Shown here one piece after another: positions 51,731 to 61,062 of a stretch of DNA of 64,000 bases. The notes beneath the pieces are model-generated. The model made no database searches. It saw only the letters and a list, made by a program, of their open reading frames with translations, and was not told the DNA's origin. How positions within the stretch are numbered: position 1 is the first letter of the stretch; the number at the start of each line of letters is the position of its first letter. The stretch comes from Cytophagales bacterium. Its GTDB lineage: Bacteria > Bacteroidota > Bacteroidia > Cytophagales > Microscillaceae. The translations under genes were made by a program, and so were the position numbers. The stretch lies in NCBI GenBank assembly GCA_004293905.1, contig RDZE01000014.1, forward strand, positions 124,001 through 188,000, written 5' to 3'.

Positions 51731-53659
51731 ATGCAGTGTTTTCTATTTCGTTGTTGTGTAGGGGTAATCATAGGTGGTTTACTCCTTTGTGCTGATGTTT
51801 GGGCACAAAAAAATGACAGTAGTAGCTACACGCTCGAGCTCTCAGAAGTGTCTATCCATGCACTTCCCGAAATGAAGTATGCTGTAGGTACTAAACTTTT
51901 TCGCATTGATAGTGCTTACCAACAGTGGCAGGGGCATCAGTCTTTGGCACAATTACTAAGCACACAAACAGGGATTTATTTCAAAGAGTATGGCGCGGGT
52001 ATGCTTAGTTCTATTTCTTTCAGAGGTACGGGCGCAGGGCATACGGCAGTGCTTTGGAATGGCTTGGCGATTAACTACAGCAATGTAGGGCAATTCGATT
52101 TTTCACAAATGCCTGTTTCCATCGCCCAAAATATAGACGTACAATATGGTGCTGCGGGTGCTTTGGTAGGCAATGAAGCCATCGGTGGGAGTGTGCATAT
52201 CTATCAAAAAGCCTCTTTTTTGGAGCAAAAACAACTTTCATTCAGGCAAACAATAGGGAGTTTTGGACAAAACAATACCGCAATACAGTGGCAATATGCC
52301 AATCAGCGTTGGTATGGACAAACCCAAACCTATTGGAATAGTAGCCAAAATAATTTTCCTTTCGCAAATACTACGCAAATAGGACAACCCATACAACACC
52401 AAGCCAATGCGCAGTATCATAACTATGGCATAGTGCAAAGTATTGCCTACGCATTTACCGAAAAAAGACGCATAGAGTCGCATATTTGGTATCATTTCAG
52501 TCATAGGCACATACAAACGCCGATGACAAATTTATCGTTGGAAGATAGACAAATAGACGAAAATACTCGCTGGACTATCAAATACGAAGACCAAATAGCA
52601 AGGGGAAATCTTCAGTTACAAGTAGGCTATCTGCGCGATTATTTACAATTCAATCGCTTTTCACCTGCACGCGTACAACGTTTTTTGGGCTTAGTGCAAT
52701 ATGAAAAAAATATAACTCCGCATTGGCAGTTTAAAATAGGGGGGCAAAACTATTGGATTCAGTCCGATAGCCCAAGCTACCAAAGATGGATAGGCGAAAC
52801 AAGAACAGATGTATATGCTTTTTTATTTTTTCAACCCTCTAAACGGCTAAAAACTTCTTTCAATTTGCGCAAGGTATGGGTTACAGGTTATGAAGTTCCC
52901 TTTACGCCTGCCTTAGGAATAGCCTATCAATATTGGAAAAATACCAAACATGAGCAAACTATTCAAGCCTCTTTGGGCAGAAGTTATCGCGTGCCTACCC
53001 TTAATGACCGTTATTGGCTACCGGGCGGCAATATAGACCTACTCAGCGAAGACAGTTGGAGTGCTGAAATAGGTTGGTTGCATACTTATAAAACGTCTTC
53101 CTTCCAATTTTCTACCCAAATCAATGCCTTTAGAACTATGGCAAAAGACTGGATTGTTTGGTTGCCTACGGGTAGTTTTTGGTCGCCCTTCAATTTCAAT
53201 GAAGTAACCATTCAGGGCGGTGAGTTGGCTTTGCAGTTGAACTATAAGGGCAAAAAAATACATTGGCAAGGTGCTTTTCAGATGGCTTACACACAAGCTA
53301 CTAATCAAAAAGCCTTGAATGCTTTTGACAATTCCGCAAACAAACAACTTGCCTATGTGCCTTTTTATAAAATGCAGGGCAATTATATGCTCCACTATCA
53401 AACTTGGTCTTTGTTAGGAGAATGTGTCTTTACAGGTTTTCGCTATACAACTACTGACAATTCACAATTTTTGCCTGCCTATACACTTGTCAATTTAGGC
53501 ATCGGAAAAACGATTCGCTGGGCAAAACATGCCTTTCAGATGCAGGCACAGGTGCAAAACCTACTTGATGAGTCTTACCAAACGTATCAATACTATGCAA
53601 TGCCCGGAAGAAATTTTCAGCTTTCTATTCAATATCAAATTTTCTCATCTATTCAATAA
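51731..53659 (+). CDS. btuB: BtuB-type TonB-dependent cobalamin receptor
   Basis: A 642-residue outer-membrane receptor, the size of BtuB. The signal peptide ends near DVWAQ. The plug domain (about 45-150) has GHQSLAQLLSTQTGIYFKEYG and GAGHTAVLWNGLAINY; a 22-strand barrel follows, with PGGNIDLLSEDSWSAEIGW, and an aromatic C-terminus (QLSIQYQIFSSIQ). A TonB box is not obvious; LELSEVSIHAL near 33-43 is the best candidate. The cobalamin riboswitch upstream and the propeller lipoprotein downstream make the substrate vitamin B12 or another corrinoid. Confidence 0.93.
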   Translation: MQCFLFRCCVGVIIGGLLLCADVWAQKNDSSSYTLELSEVSIHALPEMKYAVGTKLFRIDSAYQQWQGHQSLAQLLSTQTGIYFKEYGAGMLSSISFRGTGAGHTAVLWNGLAINYSNVGQFDFSQMPVSIAQNIDVQYGAAGALVGNEAIGGSVHIYQKASFLEQKQLSFRQTIGSFGQNNTAIQWQYANQRWYGQTQTYWNSSQNNFPFANTTQIGQPIQHQANAQYHNYGIVQSIAYAFTEKRRIESHIWYHFSHRHIQTPMTNLSLEDRQIDENTRWTIKYEDQIARGNLQLQVGYLRDYLQFNRFSPARVQRFLGLVQYEKNITPHWQFKIGGQNYWIQSDSPSYQRWIGETRTDVYAFLFFQPSKRLKTSFNLRKVWVTGYEVPFTPALGIAYQYWKNTKHEQTIQASLGRSYRVPTLNDRYWLPGGNIDLLSEDSWSAEIGWLHTYKTSSFQFSTQINAFRTMAKDWIVWLPTGSFWSPFNFNEVTIQGGELALQLNYKGKKIHWQGAFQMAYTQATNQKALNAFDNSANKQLAYVPFYKMQGNYMLHYQTWSLLGECVFTGFRYTTTDNSQFLPAYTLVNLGIGKTIRWAKHAFQMQAQVQNLLDESYQTYQYYAMPGRNFQLSIQYQIFSSIQ

Positions 53660-53670
53660 ATTTTAACATT

Positions 53671-54771
53671 ATGCAATCATTTTCTTTATTCAAACGCCCT
53701 TTGAGTGGCTTCTTTATTCTTGTTTTATTGGCTTTCAATGCTTGTAAACAGCCTGACAATGCGCCTCCGATTACAGGTACAGTGTTAGTAACTAATGAAG
53801 GCAATTTCTCGCAGGGCAATGGCGAAGTGAGTTTATTAAACCCTCAAACCCGTGAAATTGCTAATGCGGCTTATACTGCACGCAATGGTGGGCTTCCCGG
53901 TGGCTTAGTGCAATCTTTGACTATTCACAATGGCAAGGCTTATATAGCAGTGGGTAGCTCTAACAATACCAATGATAAAATAGAAATAGTAGAGGCTAAT
54001 AATTTGCAAAAAATAACCTCTGTTACTTCCAATGCAACTTCCAAAATTATCATTCCTCGTTATGCGGCTGTTGCTAACAATAAACTATACGTAAGTAATT
54101 GGGGCAATTATGATGCAAGTTTTAACTCGCCCAATTCTTTTATTGCGGTGATAGATTTATCGAACAATACGCTTATCAAAAATATCAGTGTGGGTTCGCG
54201 CCCTGAAGGAATTGTGGTGGTGCAAGATAAAATTTATGTAGCTAACCAAAAGGCAAATACTGTGAGCATTATCAATCCCAGCACAGATGCTGTAGAAACG
54301 ACTATTAACACTCCTAAAAACCCTACGCAAATAGTAGTAGACACTGAAAATAATTTGTGGGTAATGTGTAATGATGGCAATGGAAAACTCATCAAAATAG
54401 ATACTAAAACCAATACCCTTGCCATAGAACAAACCTATGCTTTGAGCACATTTTCTACCAATGGAAAAATAGGGATTAGTCCCGATAAAAAGAAAATTTA
54501 TTTTGTAGCTTCAGAGGCTTTTCCCTCCAAAAAAACCAATATTTATAGTGTAGATATTACCAATTTTATTCCAGCCAACCCCGTACTTTTTCTAAGTGCC
54601 GAAAGTATTTATGGTTTAGGCATAGACCCTAATGATGGTAGTGTATATGTGGGTTTTGCACCTTCTTTCAGCGGAGCAGGCACCGTAAAACGCTACCAAG
54701 CCGATGCAACCGAAGTAAGCACTCATACTGCGGGGATTGCACCCAATGGCTTTGCCTTTTTGAACCAATAA
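53671..54771 (+). CDS. BtuG-like surface beta-propeller lipoprotein (YncE/DUF5074)
   Basis: A 366-residue lipoprotein (lipobox FNAC, Cys26) with a seven-blade YncE/YVTN propeller: repeats such as NTLIKNISVGSRPEGIVVV, IYVANQKANTVSIINPST and LWVMCNDGNGKLIKIDTKTN. In Bacteroides the same kind of protein, BtuG, caps BtuB and catches cobalamin at the cell surface with very high affinity. Position 11 bases after btuB and within the same riboswitch-controlled unit supports this role. A canonical BtuG would be confirmed by its ligand contacts. It ends three bases before the convergent HMG-CoA lyase gene. Confidence 0.85.
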   Translation: MQSFSLFKRPLSGFFILVLLAFNACKQPDNAPPITGTVLVTNEGNFSQGNGEVSLLNPQTREIANAAYTARNGGLPGGLVQSLTIHNGKAYIAVGSSNNTNDKIEIVEANNLQKITSVTSNATSKIIIPRYAAVANNKLYVSNWGNYDASFNSPNSFIAVIDLSNNTLIKNISVGSRPEGIVVVQDKIYVANQKANTVSIINPSTDAVETTINTPKNPTQIVVDTENNLWVMCNDGNGKLIKIDTKTNTLAIEQTYALSTFSTNGKIGISPDKKKIYFVASEAFPSKKTNIYSVDITNFIPANPVLFLSAESIYGLGIDPNDGSVYVGFAPSFSGAGTVKRYQADATEVSTHTAGIAPNGFAFLNQ

Positions 54772-54774
54772 CCA

Positions 54775-55635
54775 TTAATTGCTATACACTGCGAAGAGTT
54801 CTTGCGCGCTTTGCAGTGCTTTTTCAAAAGCCATCGGTGATAAGCCTGTGGCTATTTTATTTCTTTGGGCATATTGCCACATCAATTCGGTAGCCATATT
54901 GCCCGTGAGGGTATCTGTAGCCATTGGGCAGCCTCCAAAACCTTGCATAGCTCCATCAAAACGCCTACAACCTGCCTCATAAGCGGCATGCATTTTTTCC
55001 TCTACCTCTTCCAATCTACTATGCAGGTGCGCACCAAAAGTAATAGCAGGATAGCGCGCCAATAATGTTTCAAAAAGAGGACTTATATTTTCGGGCTTCG
55101 ATACACCAATGGTATCGGCTAAGGAAATGATTTCGATGCCCATAGACACTAATTTTTCTGTAAATTCCTCTATGATAGCAGGGCTGTAGGGGTCGCCGTA
55201 AGGATTGCCGAAGCCCATAGAAAGGTAAGCTACTACCTTTTTTTGGTGTTGCAGTGCTTTTTCCTGAATAGCCTGCAAAGTAGCCAGCCCTTGCGCTATG
55301 TTTTGATTGGTATTGCGCAGTTGAAAAGTTTCAGAAACAGACATAGGAAAGCCCAAGTAGCGGATTTCGGAAAATTGGCATGCTTGTTCTGCGCCGCGTT
55401 CGTTGGCTACAATGGCAAGCAGTTGGGTTTGGGTTTGGCTTAGGTCTAAGTTTGCCAATACTTCGGCAGTATCGCGCATTTGAGGAATGGCTTTTGGGGA
55501 AACAAAACTGCCAAAATCGAGGCTATGAAAACCTACTTTTAGGAGTTGTTGTAAGTAATTGATTTTTAATTCGGTAGGAATAAATTCGTGTAAGCCCTGC
55601 ATTGCATCGCGTGGGCATTCTATAAGTTGTAACAT
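54775..55635 (-). CDS. Hydroxymethylglutaryl-CoA lyase
   Basis: About 286 residues from the ATG at 55635 (MLQLIECPRDAMQG), since the frame upstream is A/T-rich tail. It is a HMGL-like TIM-barrel enzyme: CPRDAMQG gives the Arg-Asp pair that binds CoA substrate and metal, VVAYLSMGFGNPYGDPYSP is the central strand, FGAHLHSR the metal-binding HxH, and GCRRFDGAMQGFGGCPMATD (Cys in GGCP, near 255) the catalytic loop, ending TGNMATE. It splits HMG-CoA into acetyl-CoA and acetoacetate in leucine breakdown. No other leucine genes adjoin. Ten bases after the aspartyl protease gene. Confidence 0.88.
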   Translation of the reverse strand: MLQLIECPRDAMQGLHEFIPTELKINYLQQLLKVGFHSLDFGSFVSPKAIPQMRDTAEVLANLDLSQTQTQLLAIVANERGAEQACQFSEIRYLGFPMSVSETFQLRNTNQNIAQGLATLQAIQEKALQHQKKVVAYLSMGFGNPYGDPYSPAIIEEFTEKLVSMGIEIISLADTIGVSKPENISPLFETLLARYPAITFGAHLHSRLEEVEEKMHAAYEAGCRRFDGAMQGFGGCPMATDTLTGNMATELMWQYAQRNKIATGLSPMAFEKALQSAQELFAVYSN

Positions 55636-55645
55636 GGATGGAGGT

Positions 55646-56893
55646 TTAGAAGTTGTCTGATAATAACATTTCAGTATAAAAAAAGTTGTCGCCACGTTTG
55701 GCAAAAATTTTAATTTTGCTCCCTTCTTTTTTATCGAGCATGTCATACAATTGGCTGATAGTCATATCATTGACCATTTGATTGTTGATGGCTACAATGG
55801 TATCACCTTCTTGCAATCCTGCTTTTTGGGCGGGAGAATTGGCATAGAGATAGTTAATTTTGAATATTTTAAAGTCGGGGGCTTCTGCGGCAATGTACAT
55901 GCCACTTTTGTTTTCGCGAAAGGGTTCTTTGAAGTATCGGTTGGGTTTTAGGTAGATATTTTCGTGGGTATAGTCGAAAGTGATATGAAAACGCCTAAGA
56001 ATGCCGTAGCCCAAATTTCCCTGTCTGTACTCTTGCCTAAAACTACTCATGTCGCTGGTATCGGGGAATGAAGTAATGACTTCTTTGAAATTGAATTGCC
56101 CAATCTGTATATTGTTAATGCGTGCAATATCGCCATAGACTACACCACCTAAGGTACTTCCTAAAAAAGTAGTAAGGCTTTTTTGAGGCACTTGAATCTT
56201 GGGGTGTGTACCTACCTCTAACGAAAGAGAGTGCGCCGCGCCGATGTCAATGATAAGCCCTGTGGGGATTGTGTCATTTTCTATGAGGGTTTGCGCTTGT
56301 AGGTAGGGGCGTTGCGCGTGCAATGCTATAGCTATGGGCTCACCATATTTTTTGGCAGGTTTGAATTTAGTAGGTTTGGTAAAAGTTACTTGTTTTTTTT
56401 CATAATCTATGCGTACAACAAAGCGGTTGAAGAGGTCAGCCCCTAAAAGCCCATGAATTTTGATGCCTGCATATTCTGAGAGTTGCAATACATCTTCTTC
56501 CAACACAATTACGCCTAATTTGGTAGCTTCAATGCCTTTGAGAGCAAAAAAATCTATATTAGAAATATGCGCTTTTAGTTGTTGGTCTTTTTTATTGCCC
56601 AAAATAAATATATCTCTGAGGTGTGGCAAGCCTAATTTTTGGGCGGTTGCCAAATCGCTGATGAGGGTACTGCCCGCTCCCGAATCTAAAACGAAGTTAA
56701 GTGTATCAGATTGATTGATGCGCACCGATAACACTATTAGATTGTGGTATTGACGAAAAGGAATGGTAAGGTTGTTAATACTTTTTGAGCGGAAATGAAA
56801 ACCTTGGTAGTCTAAGTTTTGAGCATTGGTTTCTAACCCAAAACCTACACCTAAAAACACCACTAAACAGAGGAGTATGATTGTGTTTCTCAT
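55646..56893 (-). CDS. Secreted retropepsin-like aspartyl protease with PDZ domain
   Basis: About 415 residues from the ATG at 56893 (MRNTIILL), the start of the signal peptide (to TNAQN). The N-terminal half has a retropepsin-like fold: NFVLDSGAGSTLISD (DSGA active site, near 70) and a second, matching TGLIIDIGAAHSLSLEVG (DIGA, near 220), the two aspartates of the pair. The C-terminal PDZ domain (about 330-410) has YLYANSPAQKAGLQEGDTIVAINNQ. Typical of envelope proteases in Bacteroidota; substrate unknown. Same direction and 10 bases before the HMG-CoA lyase gene. Confidence 0.87.
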   Translation of the reverse strand: MRNTIILLCLVVFLGVGFGLETNAQNLDYQGFHFRSKSINNLTIPFRQYHNLIVLSVRINQSDTLNFVLDSGAGSTLISDLATAQKLGLPHLRDIFILGNKKDQQLKAHISNIDFFALKGIEATKLGVIVLEEDVLQLSEYAGIKIHGLLGADLFNRFVVRIDYEKKQVTFTKPTKFKPAKKYGEPIAIALHAQRPYLQAQTLIENDTIPTGLIIDIGAAHSLSLEVGTHPKIQVPQKSLTTFLGSTLGGVVYGDIARINNIQIGQFNFKEVITSFPDTSDMSSFRQEYRQGNLGYGILRRFHITFDYTHENIYLKPNRYFKEPFRENKSGMYIAAEAPDFKIFKINYLYANSPAQKAGLQEGDTIVAINNQMVNDMTISQLYDMLDKKEGSKIKIFAKRGDNFFYTEMLLSDNF

Positions 56894-56976
56894 GGCTTTG
56901 TGAAAGTTTAAGTGAAAGAACACACAATATAAGAAAAATGATACTTATTTCAAAATTTTTACCAAATTTTAACTTT

Positions 56977-57960
56977 TTATTCTTTACTGATAGGTACGTT
57001 TTTAAGGATATTTTCCACGAGTTGTTTGGTAGTTACGCCATCGGCTTCGGCTTCATAGTTGAGCAAAATACGATGATTGAATACATCATTGACCAATTCT
57101 TTGATGTCTTCAGGGAGTACATAGTCGCGTTCGTTCATAAAAGCCAAGGCTTTGGAAGCCAAATTGAGGTGAATGGTGGCGCGTGGCGAAACGCCGTATT
57201 GTATGTAGTGGGCTTCGTCTTTGAGGTTGTATTGGGCGGGCTCACGCGTAGCAAAAACGAGTTCTATGATGTATTTTTCTAAGGAAGTAGAAATGGCTAC
57301 TTTGTTAATTTCTTCTTGGATACCAAAAATATCTTCTTGAGAGATGATAGGATTGACACGCCCTTTGAAACTCATGTTCGACATTCGGCGCATCATTTCC
57401 AACTCCATTTCTTTGTTGAGGTAGGTTACAAATACTTTCATCATAAACCTATCTACTTGTGCTTCGGGGAGTGGGTAAGTACCTTCTTGCTCTACGGGGT
57501 TTTGGGTGGCGAGTACCAAAAAAGGTTTGTCTAAGCCATAAGTAGTATCGCCGATAGTAACTTGTTTTTCTTGCATTGCCTCTAACAATGCAGATTGTAC
57601 TTTAGCAGGAGAGCGGTTGATTTCATCGGCTAAGATGAGATTGGCGAAAATAGGTCCTTTTTTTACTTCAAATTCGGCTTCTTTTTGGTTGTAAATCATC
57701 GTACCGATAAGGTCGGCGGGGAGCAAATCGGGGGTAAATTGTATGCGTTGGAATTTGAGGTCTAAAACTTGGGCTAAGGTGCTTACAGTGAGGGTTTTAG
57801 CCAAGCCCGGCACACCTTCTAAAAGTACGTGTCCGTTGGTGAATAAACCAATGAGTAGGCGATTAATCATGTACTCTTGCCCTATGACTACTTTGCCTAC
57901 TTCGTAAGAGATTTGTTTTATTTTTTGATAATAAAATGATTTGATGTCTATACTGTCCAT
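56977..57960 (-). CDS. MoxR-family AAA+ ATPase
   Basis: A 327-residue AAA+ ATPase: Walker A LLEGVPGLAKTLTVSTLAQ (about 47-65), Walker B LILADEINRSPAKVQSALLEAMQEKQV (about 110-136), sensor-1 LATQNPVEQEGTYPLPEAQVDRF (about 151-173). MoxR proteins are chaperones that insert metals or activate partner proteins, often with DUF58 and VWA (BatA) genes. Here the only partner is DUF5684, whose TAA overlaps the ATG (TAATG at 57958-57962). The usual DUF58/BatABCD genes do not follow; the next downstream gene is the aspartyl protease. Confidence 0.92.
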   Translation of the reverse strand: MDSIDIKSFYYQKIKQISYEVGKVVIGQEYMINRLLIGLFTNGHVLLEGVPGLAKTLTVSTLAQVLDLKFQRIQFTPDLLPADLIGTMIYNQKEAEFEVKKGPIFANLILADEINRSPAKVQSALLEAMQEKQVTIGDTTYGLDKPFLVLATQNPVEQEGTYPLPEAQVDRFMMKVFVTYLNKEMELEMMRRMSNMSFKGRVNPIISQEDIFGIQEEINKVAISTSLEKYIIELVFATREPAQYNLKDEAHYIQYGVSPRATIHLNLASKALAFMNERDYVLPEDIKELVNDVFNHRILLNYEAEADGVTTKQLVENILKNVPISKE

Positions 57961-58325
57961 TATGCTTTTGTGGTTTCGTTGGGTTGGTAGGTAATTGTTT
58001 TAGTACGGCTTAAATAAACTGTATAAAAAGGGAATAATAATATACTTAGGATTGCGTGTAGGAGGCTTTTTTGCCCAAATATGCGTGCAGTGCCTACCAT
58101 AAAGAGGGCAAATATGGCAAAGTCTAAGATAGGAATAAAAAGTGCGACTACCCACCACCAAGGTTTTTTAATGATGTGTGCCCAAACGAAAAAGTTGTAG
58201 AGTGGGATAATGGCTTCCCAACCTTTTCTGCCTGCTTTTTTGAATACGCCCCATAAACCGCCTAAGAAAAGGGCTAAAAGTGGAGCGGAGTACATTAATA
58301 TAACACTATCAAGAATAAATCCCAT
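57960..58325 (-). CDS. DUF5684 small membrane protein
   Basis: A 121-residue protein with four hydrophobic helices. FKKAGRKGWEAIIPLYNFFVWAHIIKKPWWW (about 28-58) is the DUF5684 signature, also found in signal-peptidase-related proteins. It lies directly before moxR with a one-base overlap, so it is made with the ATPase. Role unknown; it could be a membrane target of the MoxR chaperone. Confidence 0.8.
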   Translation of the reverse strand: MGFILDSVILMYSAPLLALFLGGLWGVFKKAGRKGWEAIIPLYNFFVWAHIIKKPWWWVVALFIPILDFAIFALFMVGTARIFGQKSLLHAILSILLFPFYTVYLSRTKTITYQPNETTKA

Positions 58326-58381
58326 AAGATTTTTAGATTTATTGAACGGGTTTTTTACAAACGTATTAGTTTTTTTTCAAA

Positions 58382-58402
58382 AAAGCCAATTTTTTGGGCT
58401 AA
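58382..58402 (-). terminator. Possible terminator overlapping the murE stop
   Basis: AGCC (58397-58400 region on the minus strand) and GGCT with a 9-base loop and TTTTTT after it. Short stem, overlapping the murE stop codon, so moderate support only. Confidence 0.4.
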
Positions 58403-59844
58403 AAAAACGATTGCAAGACGGCTTTGTCATCGAAGGGGTATTTAGTTCCTTGTATTTCTTGGTAGGTTTCGTGCCCTTTGCCTGCAATGAGTATAACATC
58501 TTGTTTTTTTGCCATTTGGTAGGCTTGTTTGATGGCTTCTTTTCGGTTCTCTATGGTTTTTGTTTTGTTTTTATCTATAGGAGAAAGTCCTTTTTCCATT
58601 TCAGCAAGAATTTGATGGGGGTCTTCAAAACGTGGATTGTCGGAAGTAAGTATGACTTGGTGGCTGAATTGAGCAGCTATTTTTGCCATAATAGGTCTTT
58701 TGGTAGTGTCGCGGTTGCCGCCACAACCTACTACCGTGATAATGTTTTGCCCTTCTTGGCAGGTGTCTTTGAGGGTGCGGAGCACATTCTCGAGGGCATC
58801 GGGAGTGTGTGCATAGTCTACAATGCCAATGACACCATTGGGGGCTATGATTTTCTCAAAGCGTCCGTTAGCACCTTCTAAATTGGAGAGCTCGGCTAAG
58901 ATATGGTCTTCGTCTTCGCCCAATAAGGAGGCAATACCCAAAATAGCAGTAAGGTTGTAGGCATTGAAAGAGCCAATGAGTCTGCACCATATTTGTTTTC
59001 GGTTCATTTCTAAAAATAGCCCTTCTAAGGTATTTTCTACAATTTTGGTTTTAAAATCTGCATCACTTTTGAGCGCAAAGGTGTATTGTCGTTGTGCGGG
59101 GCAGTTTTGGAGCATTACTGTTCCGCGTTTGTCATCGATATTGACTAAGGCAAAGGCTTTTGGGGGAAGTTCGTCAAAGAGTTTTTTCTTGGCTTTGATG
59201 TAGTTGTCGAAAGTGCCATGAAAATCGAGGTGGTCGTGTGTGATGTTGGTAAATACTGCCCCTGTGATTTTAAGCCCAGCCATTCGTTGTTGTACGATGG
59301 CGTGTGAACTGGCTTCCATAAATACATGGGTACAATTTTCTTTGACCATTTCAGCAAGTAACGCCTGCATTTGTAGGGGGTCGGGGGTGGTAAGATTGGC
59401 AGGGTAGACTTTGTCATTTACTCTATTTTCAACTGTGGAGAGCAACCCTGTTTGATAGCCTAACTGTCGGAAAAGTCTGTAGCAAAGTGTTGCAGTAGTA
59501 GTTTTTCCGTTAGTGCCTGTGATGGCTACTATTCGTAATTTTTCGGAGGGATTTTGGTGGTACTGTGCGGCTATCTTTCCGAGTGCTGTAGCAGAGTCTG
59601 CTACTTTGATGTAAGTAATATGAGGAACTAATGTGGAGGGTAGTTGTTCGCAAACGATGGCAACGGCTCCGTTTTCTATGGCTTTGGTAATGTGCTCATG
59701 TCCATCAGTTTGTGTTCCTTTGATGGCTACGAATAAGTCGTTGGCTTGTATTTTTCGGGAATCAAACTGAATTTGATTGATGGAGAGTGTTGTATTTTGG
59801 GTGGTATCGTATGCGATGGATTCGAGGAGTTCGGAAAGCAACAT
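58399..59844 (-). CDS. murE: MurE, UDP-MurNAc-L-Ala-D-Glu: meso-DAP ligase
   Basis: A 481-residue cytoplasmic Mur ligase. ATP loop AITGTNGKTTTATL (about 107-120), the Lys for carbamylation in the FDNYIKAKKKLFDELP region (about 218), the closing domain with DYAHTPDALENVL and GCGGNRDTTKRP, and the specificity motif SDNPRFEDP (DNPR, meso-diaminopimelate type, near 400). It adds DAP to the peptide of the murein precursor. In many Bacteroidota murE lies in the dcw cluster after ftsI; here it stands alone with murein genes absent. Confidence 0.93.
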   Translation of the reverse strand: MLLSELLESIAYDTTQNTTLSINQIQFDSRKIQANDLFVAIKGTQTDGHEHITKAIENGAVAIVCEQLPSTLVPHITYIKVADSATALGKIAAQYHQNPSEKLRIVAITGTNGKTTTATLCYRLFRQLGYQTGLLSTVENRVNDKVYPANLTTPDPLQMQALLAEMVKENCTHVFMEASSHAIVQQRMAGLKITGAVFTNITHDHLDFHGTFDNYIKAKKKLFDELPPKAFALVNIDDKRGTVMLQNCPAQRQYTFALKSDADFKTKIVENTLEGLFLEMNRKQIWCRLIGSFNAYNLTAILGIASLLGEDEDHILAELSNLEGANGRFEKIIAPNGVIGIVDYAHTPDALENVLRTLKDTCQEGQNIITVVGCGGNRDTTKRPIMAKIAAQFSHQVILTSDNPRFEDPHQILAEMEKGLSPIDKNKTKTIENRKEAIKQAYQMAKKQDVILIAGKGHETYQEIQGTKYPFDDKAVLQSFF

Positions 59845-59886
59845 TTTTTTTACAATTTTATTATTTTGGGTGGCAAAATAGCAAAA

Positions 59887-60915
59887 TTAATCCAATAAAG
59901 AAGGGAAAAGCAGGTTTGTTCGGTTTCTAAATTTTCTCTTGGGGGCATATTGATAGTCCATATCTAAGCGGAGGGAGATTTCGTGGGCTGCGCCCGTGAT
60001 GCGCGCGAAACGACTCATGGGGAATTCATAACAATAGAGAAAGTTGAAATATTCGTACTTAAAGCCTCCTACTAAAGCTACTACCCCATATTGATTGCTC
60101 TGGATAGGCACTCCTCTGAGCCATAAGCCCATAAGCAATGGTTTTACGACTATGTTTGCACCGATGTCTAACTGCATTGCGCCATTTTGCATAGCCCAAT
60201 AAAAAGCGGGGTGTACGCTGCTATTGTAGTCATTTTTTCGGAGCATAGTGCCCGTTTTGAATTGAAATTTATAGCCTCCTTGTACTACCCATCGGCGTGC
60301 TAACTGCCCATTGCCTTGTGCACCAAGTGCAAAAGTAGGTTCGTTGAGGTGTTTTCCTGCAATGGCAATCCAAAATCGTTCGTCGTGTAGAGCAAACCCT
60401 GCGTTCAGGTCTAAAAAATTGGCGTTGATGTTTTCGAAGCCAAAATCTTGTGTAGGCAGTCCATTCGTACCTATGTTGGTAAGTTGGTCGCCAAATACGA
60501 ATTGTAGATAATTGAGTGTTTTTTGACTATAACCTATTTGCATGCCTGCTCTGAGTCGCCATTTTTCTTGCAACGAAAGTGTATAGGCATAAGACAAAGC
60601 AATGGACGTAGAGCGTAGCCCCGCAGACCCTGCTTTGTCAAAATCGGCTTGTATGCCAAAGTTACTTTTGAAGTTAGGGAGTCGTTGGTCGTAGCTGATG
60701 TGGTAGGTAAAAAACTCGCCGGGGAGGTTTGTCCATTGTGCTCTATAATTAAACAACAATCTACCTTCTTGCTCTCCTGTACCCGTAAGGGCGGCATTGT
60801 TATAGATAGGCGAGGCGTAAAATTGTGTAAAGTGTGGGTCTTGTGCTTGAGTACTTTGTATGGCTATACAAAAAATGAGCAAGAGTATTCCCCCTACTTT
60901 TGTATTAATGGTCAT
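59887..60915 (-). CDS. PorP/SprF-family type IX secretion membrane protein
   Basis: A 342-residue outer-membrane protein with a signal ending QSTQAQ. The family start DPHFTQFYASPIYNNAALTG (about 26-45) and RAQWTNLPGEFFTYHISYDQ are diagnostic of PorP/SprF. Members help deliver the SprB adhesin or other type IX cargo to the surface and sit in the outer membrane as beta-barrels. Several copies per genome are usual; a partner adhesin or PorE-type gene is not adjacent here. Confidence 0.9.
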   Translation of the reverse strand: MTINTKVGGILLLIFCIAIQSTQAQDPHFTQFYASPIYNNAALTGTGEQEGRLLFNYRAQWTNLPGEFFTYHISYDQRLPNFKSNFGIQADFDKAGSAGLRSTSIALSYAYTLSLQEKWRLRAGMQIGYSQKTLNYLQFVFGDQLTNIGTNGLPTQDFGFENINANFLDLNAGFALHDERFWIAIAGKHLNEPTFALGAQGNGQLARRWVVQGGYKFQFKTGTMLRKNDYNSSVHPAFYWAMQNGAMQLDIGANIVVKPLLMGLWLRGVPIQSNQYGVVALVGGFKYEYFNFLYCYEFPMSRFARITGAAHEISLRLDMDYQYAPKRKFRNRTNLLFPSLLD

Positions 60916-61001
60916 TGTTTGAATAATGTTATATAGAGCTTTTGGCTTTGATAAAAACGCTAAAAATGGCGAAATATTACCTTTTTGTGGTACAAAAAAA
61001 G

Positions 61002-61035
61002 AACCAACCTTTGCACTGTAGCAAAAAGGTTGGTT
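61002..61035 (-). terminator. Intrinsic terminator after the SnoaL-like gene
   Basis: AACCAACCTTT (61002-61012) / AAAGGTTGGTT (61025-61035), perfect 11-bp stem; the minus strand continues with TCTTTTTTTG. It lies 27 bases after the gene stop and upstream of the PorP gene. Confidence 0.85.
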
Positions 61036-61062
61036 TTGAAAGGAAACAACAGTGCGTTTTTT

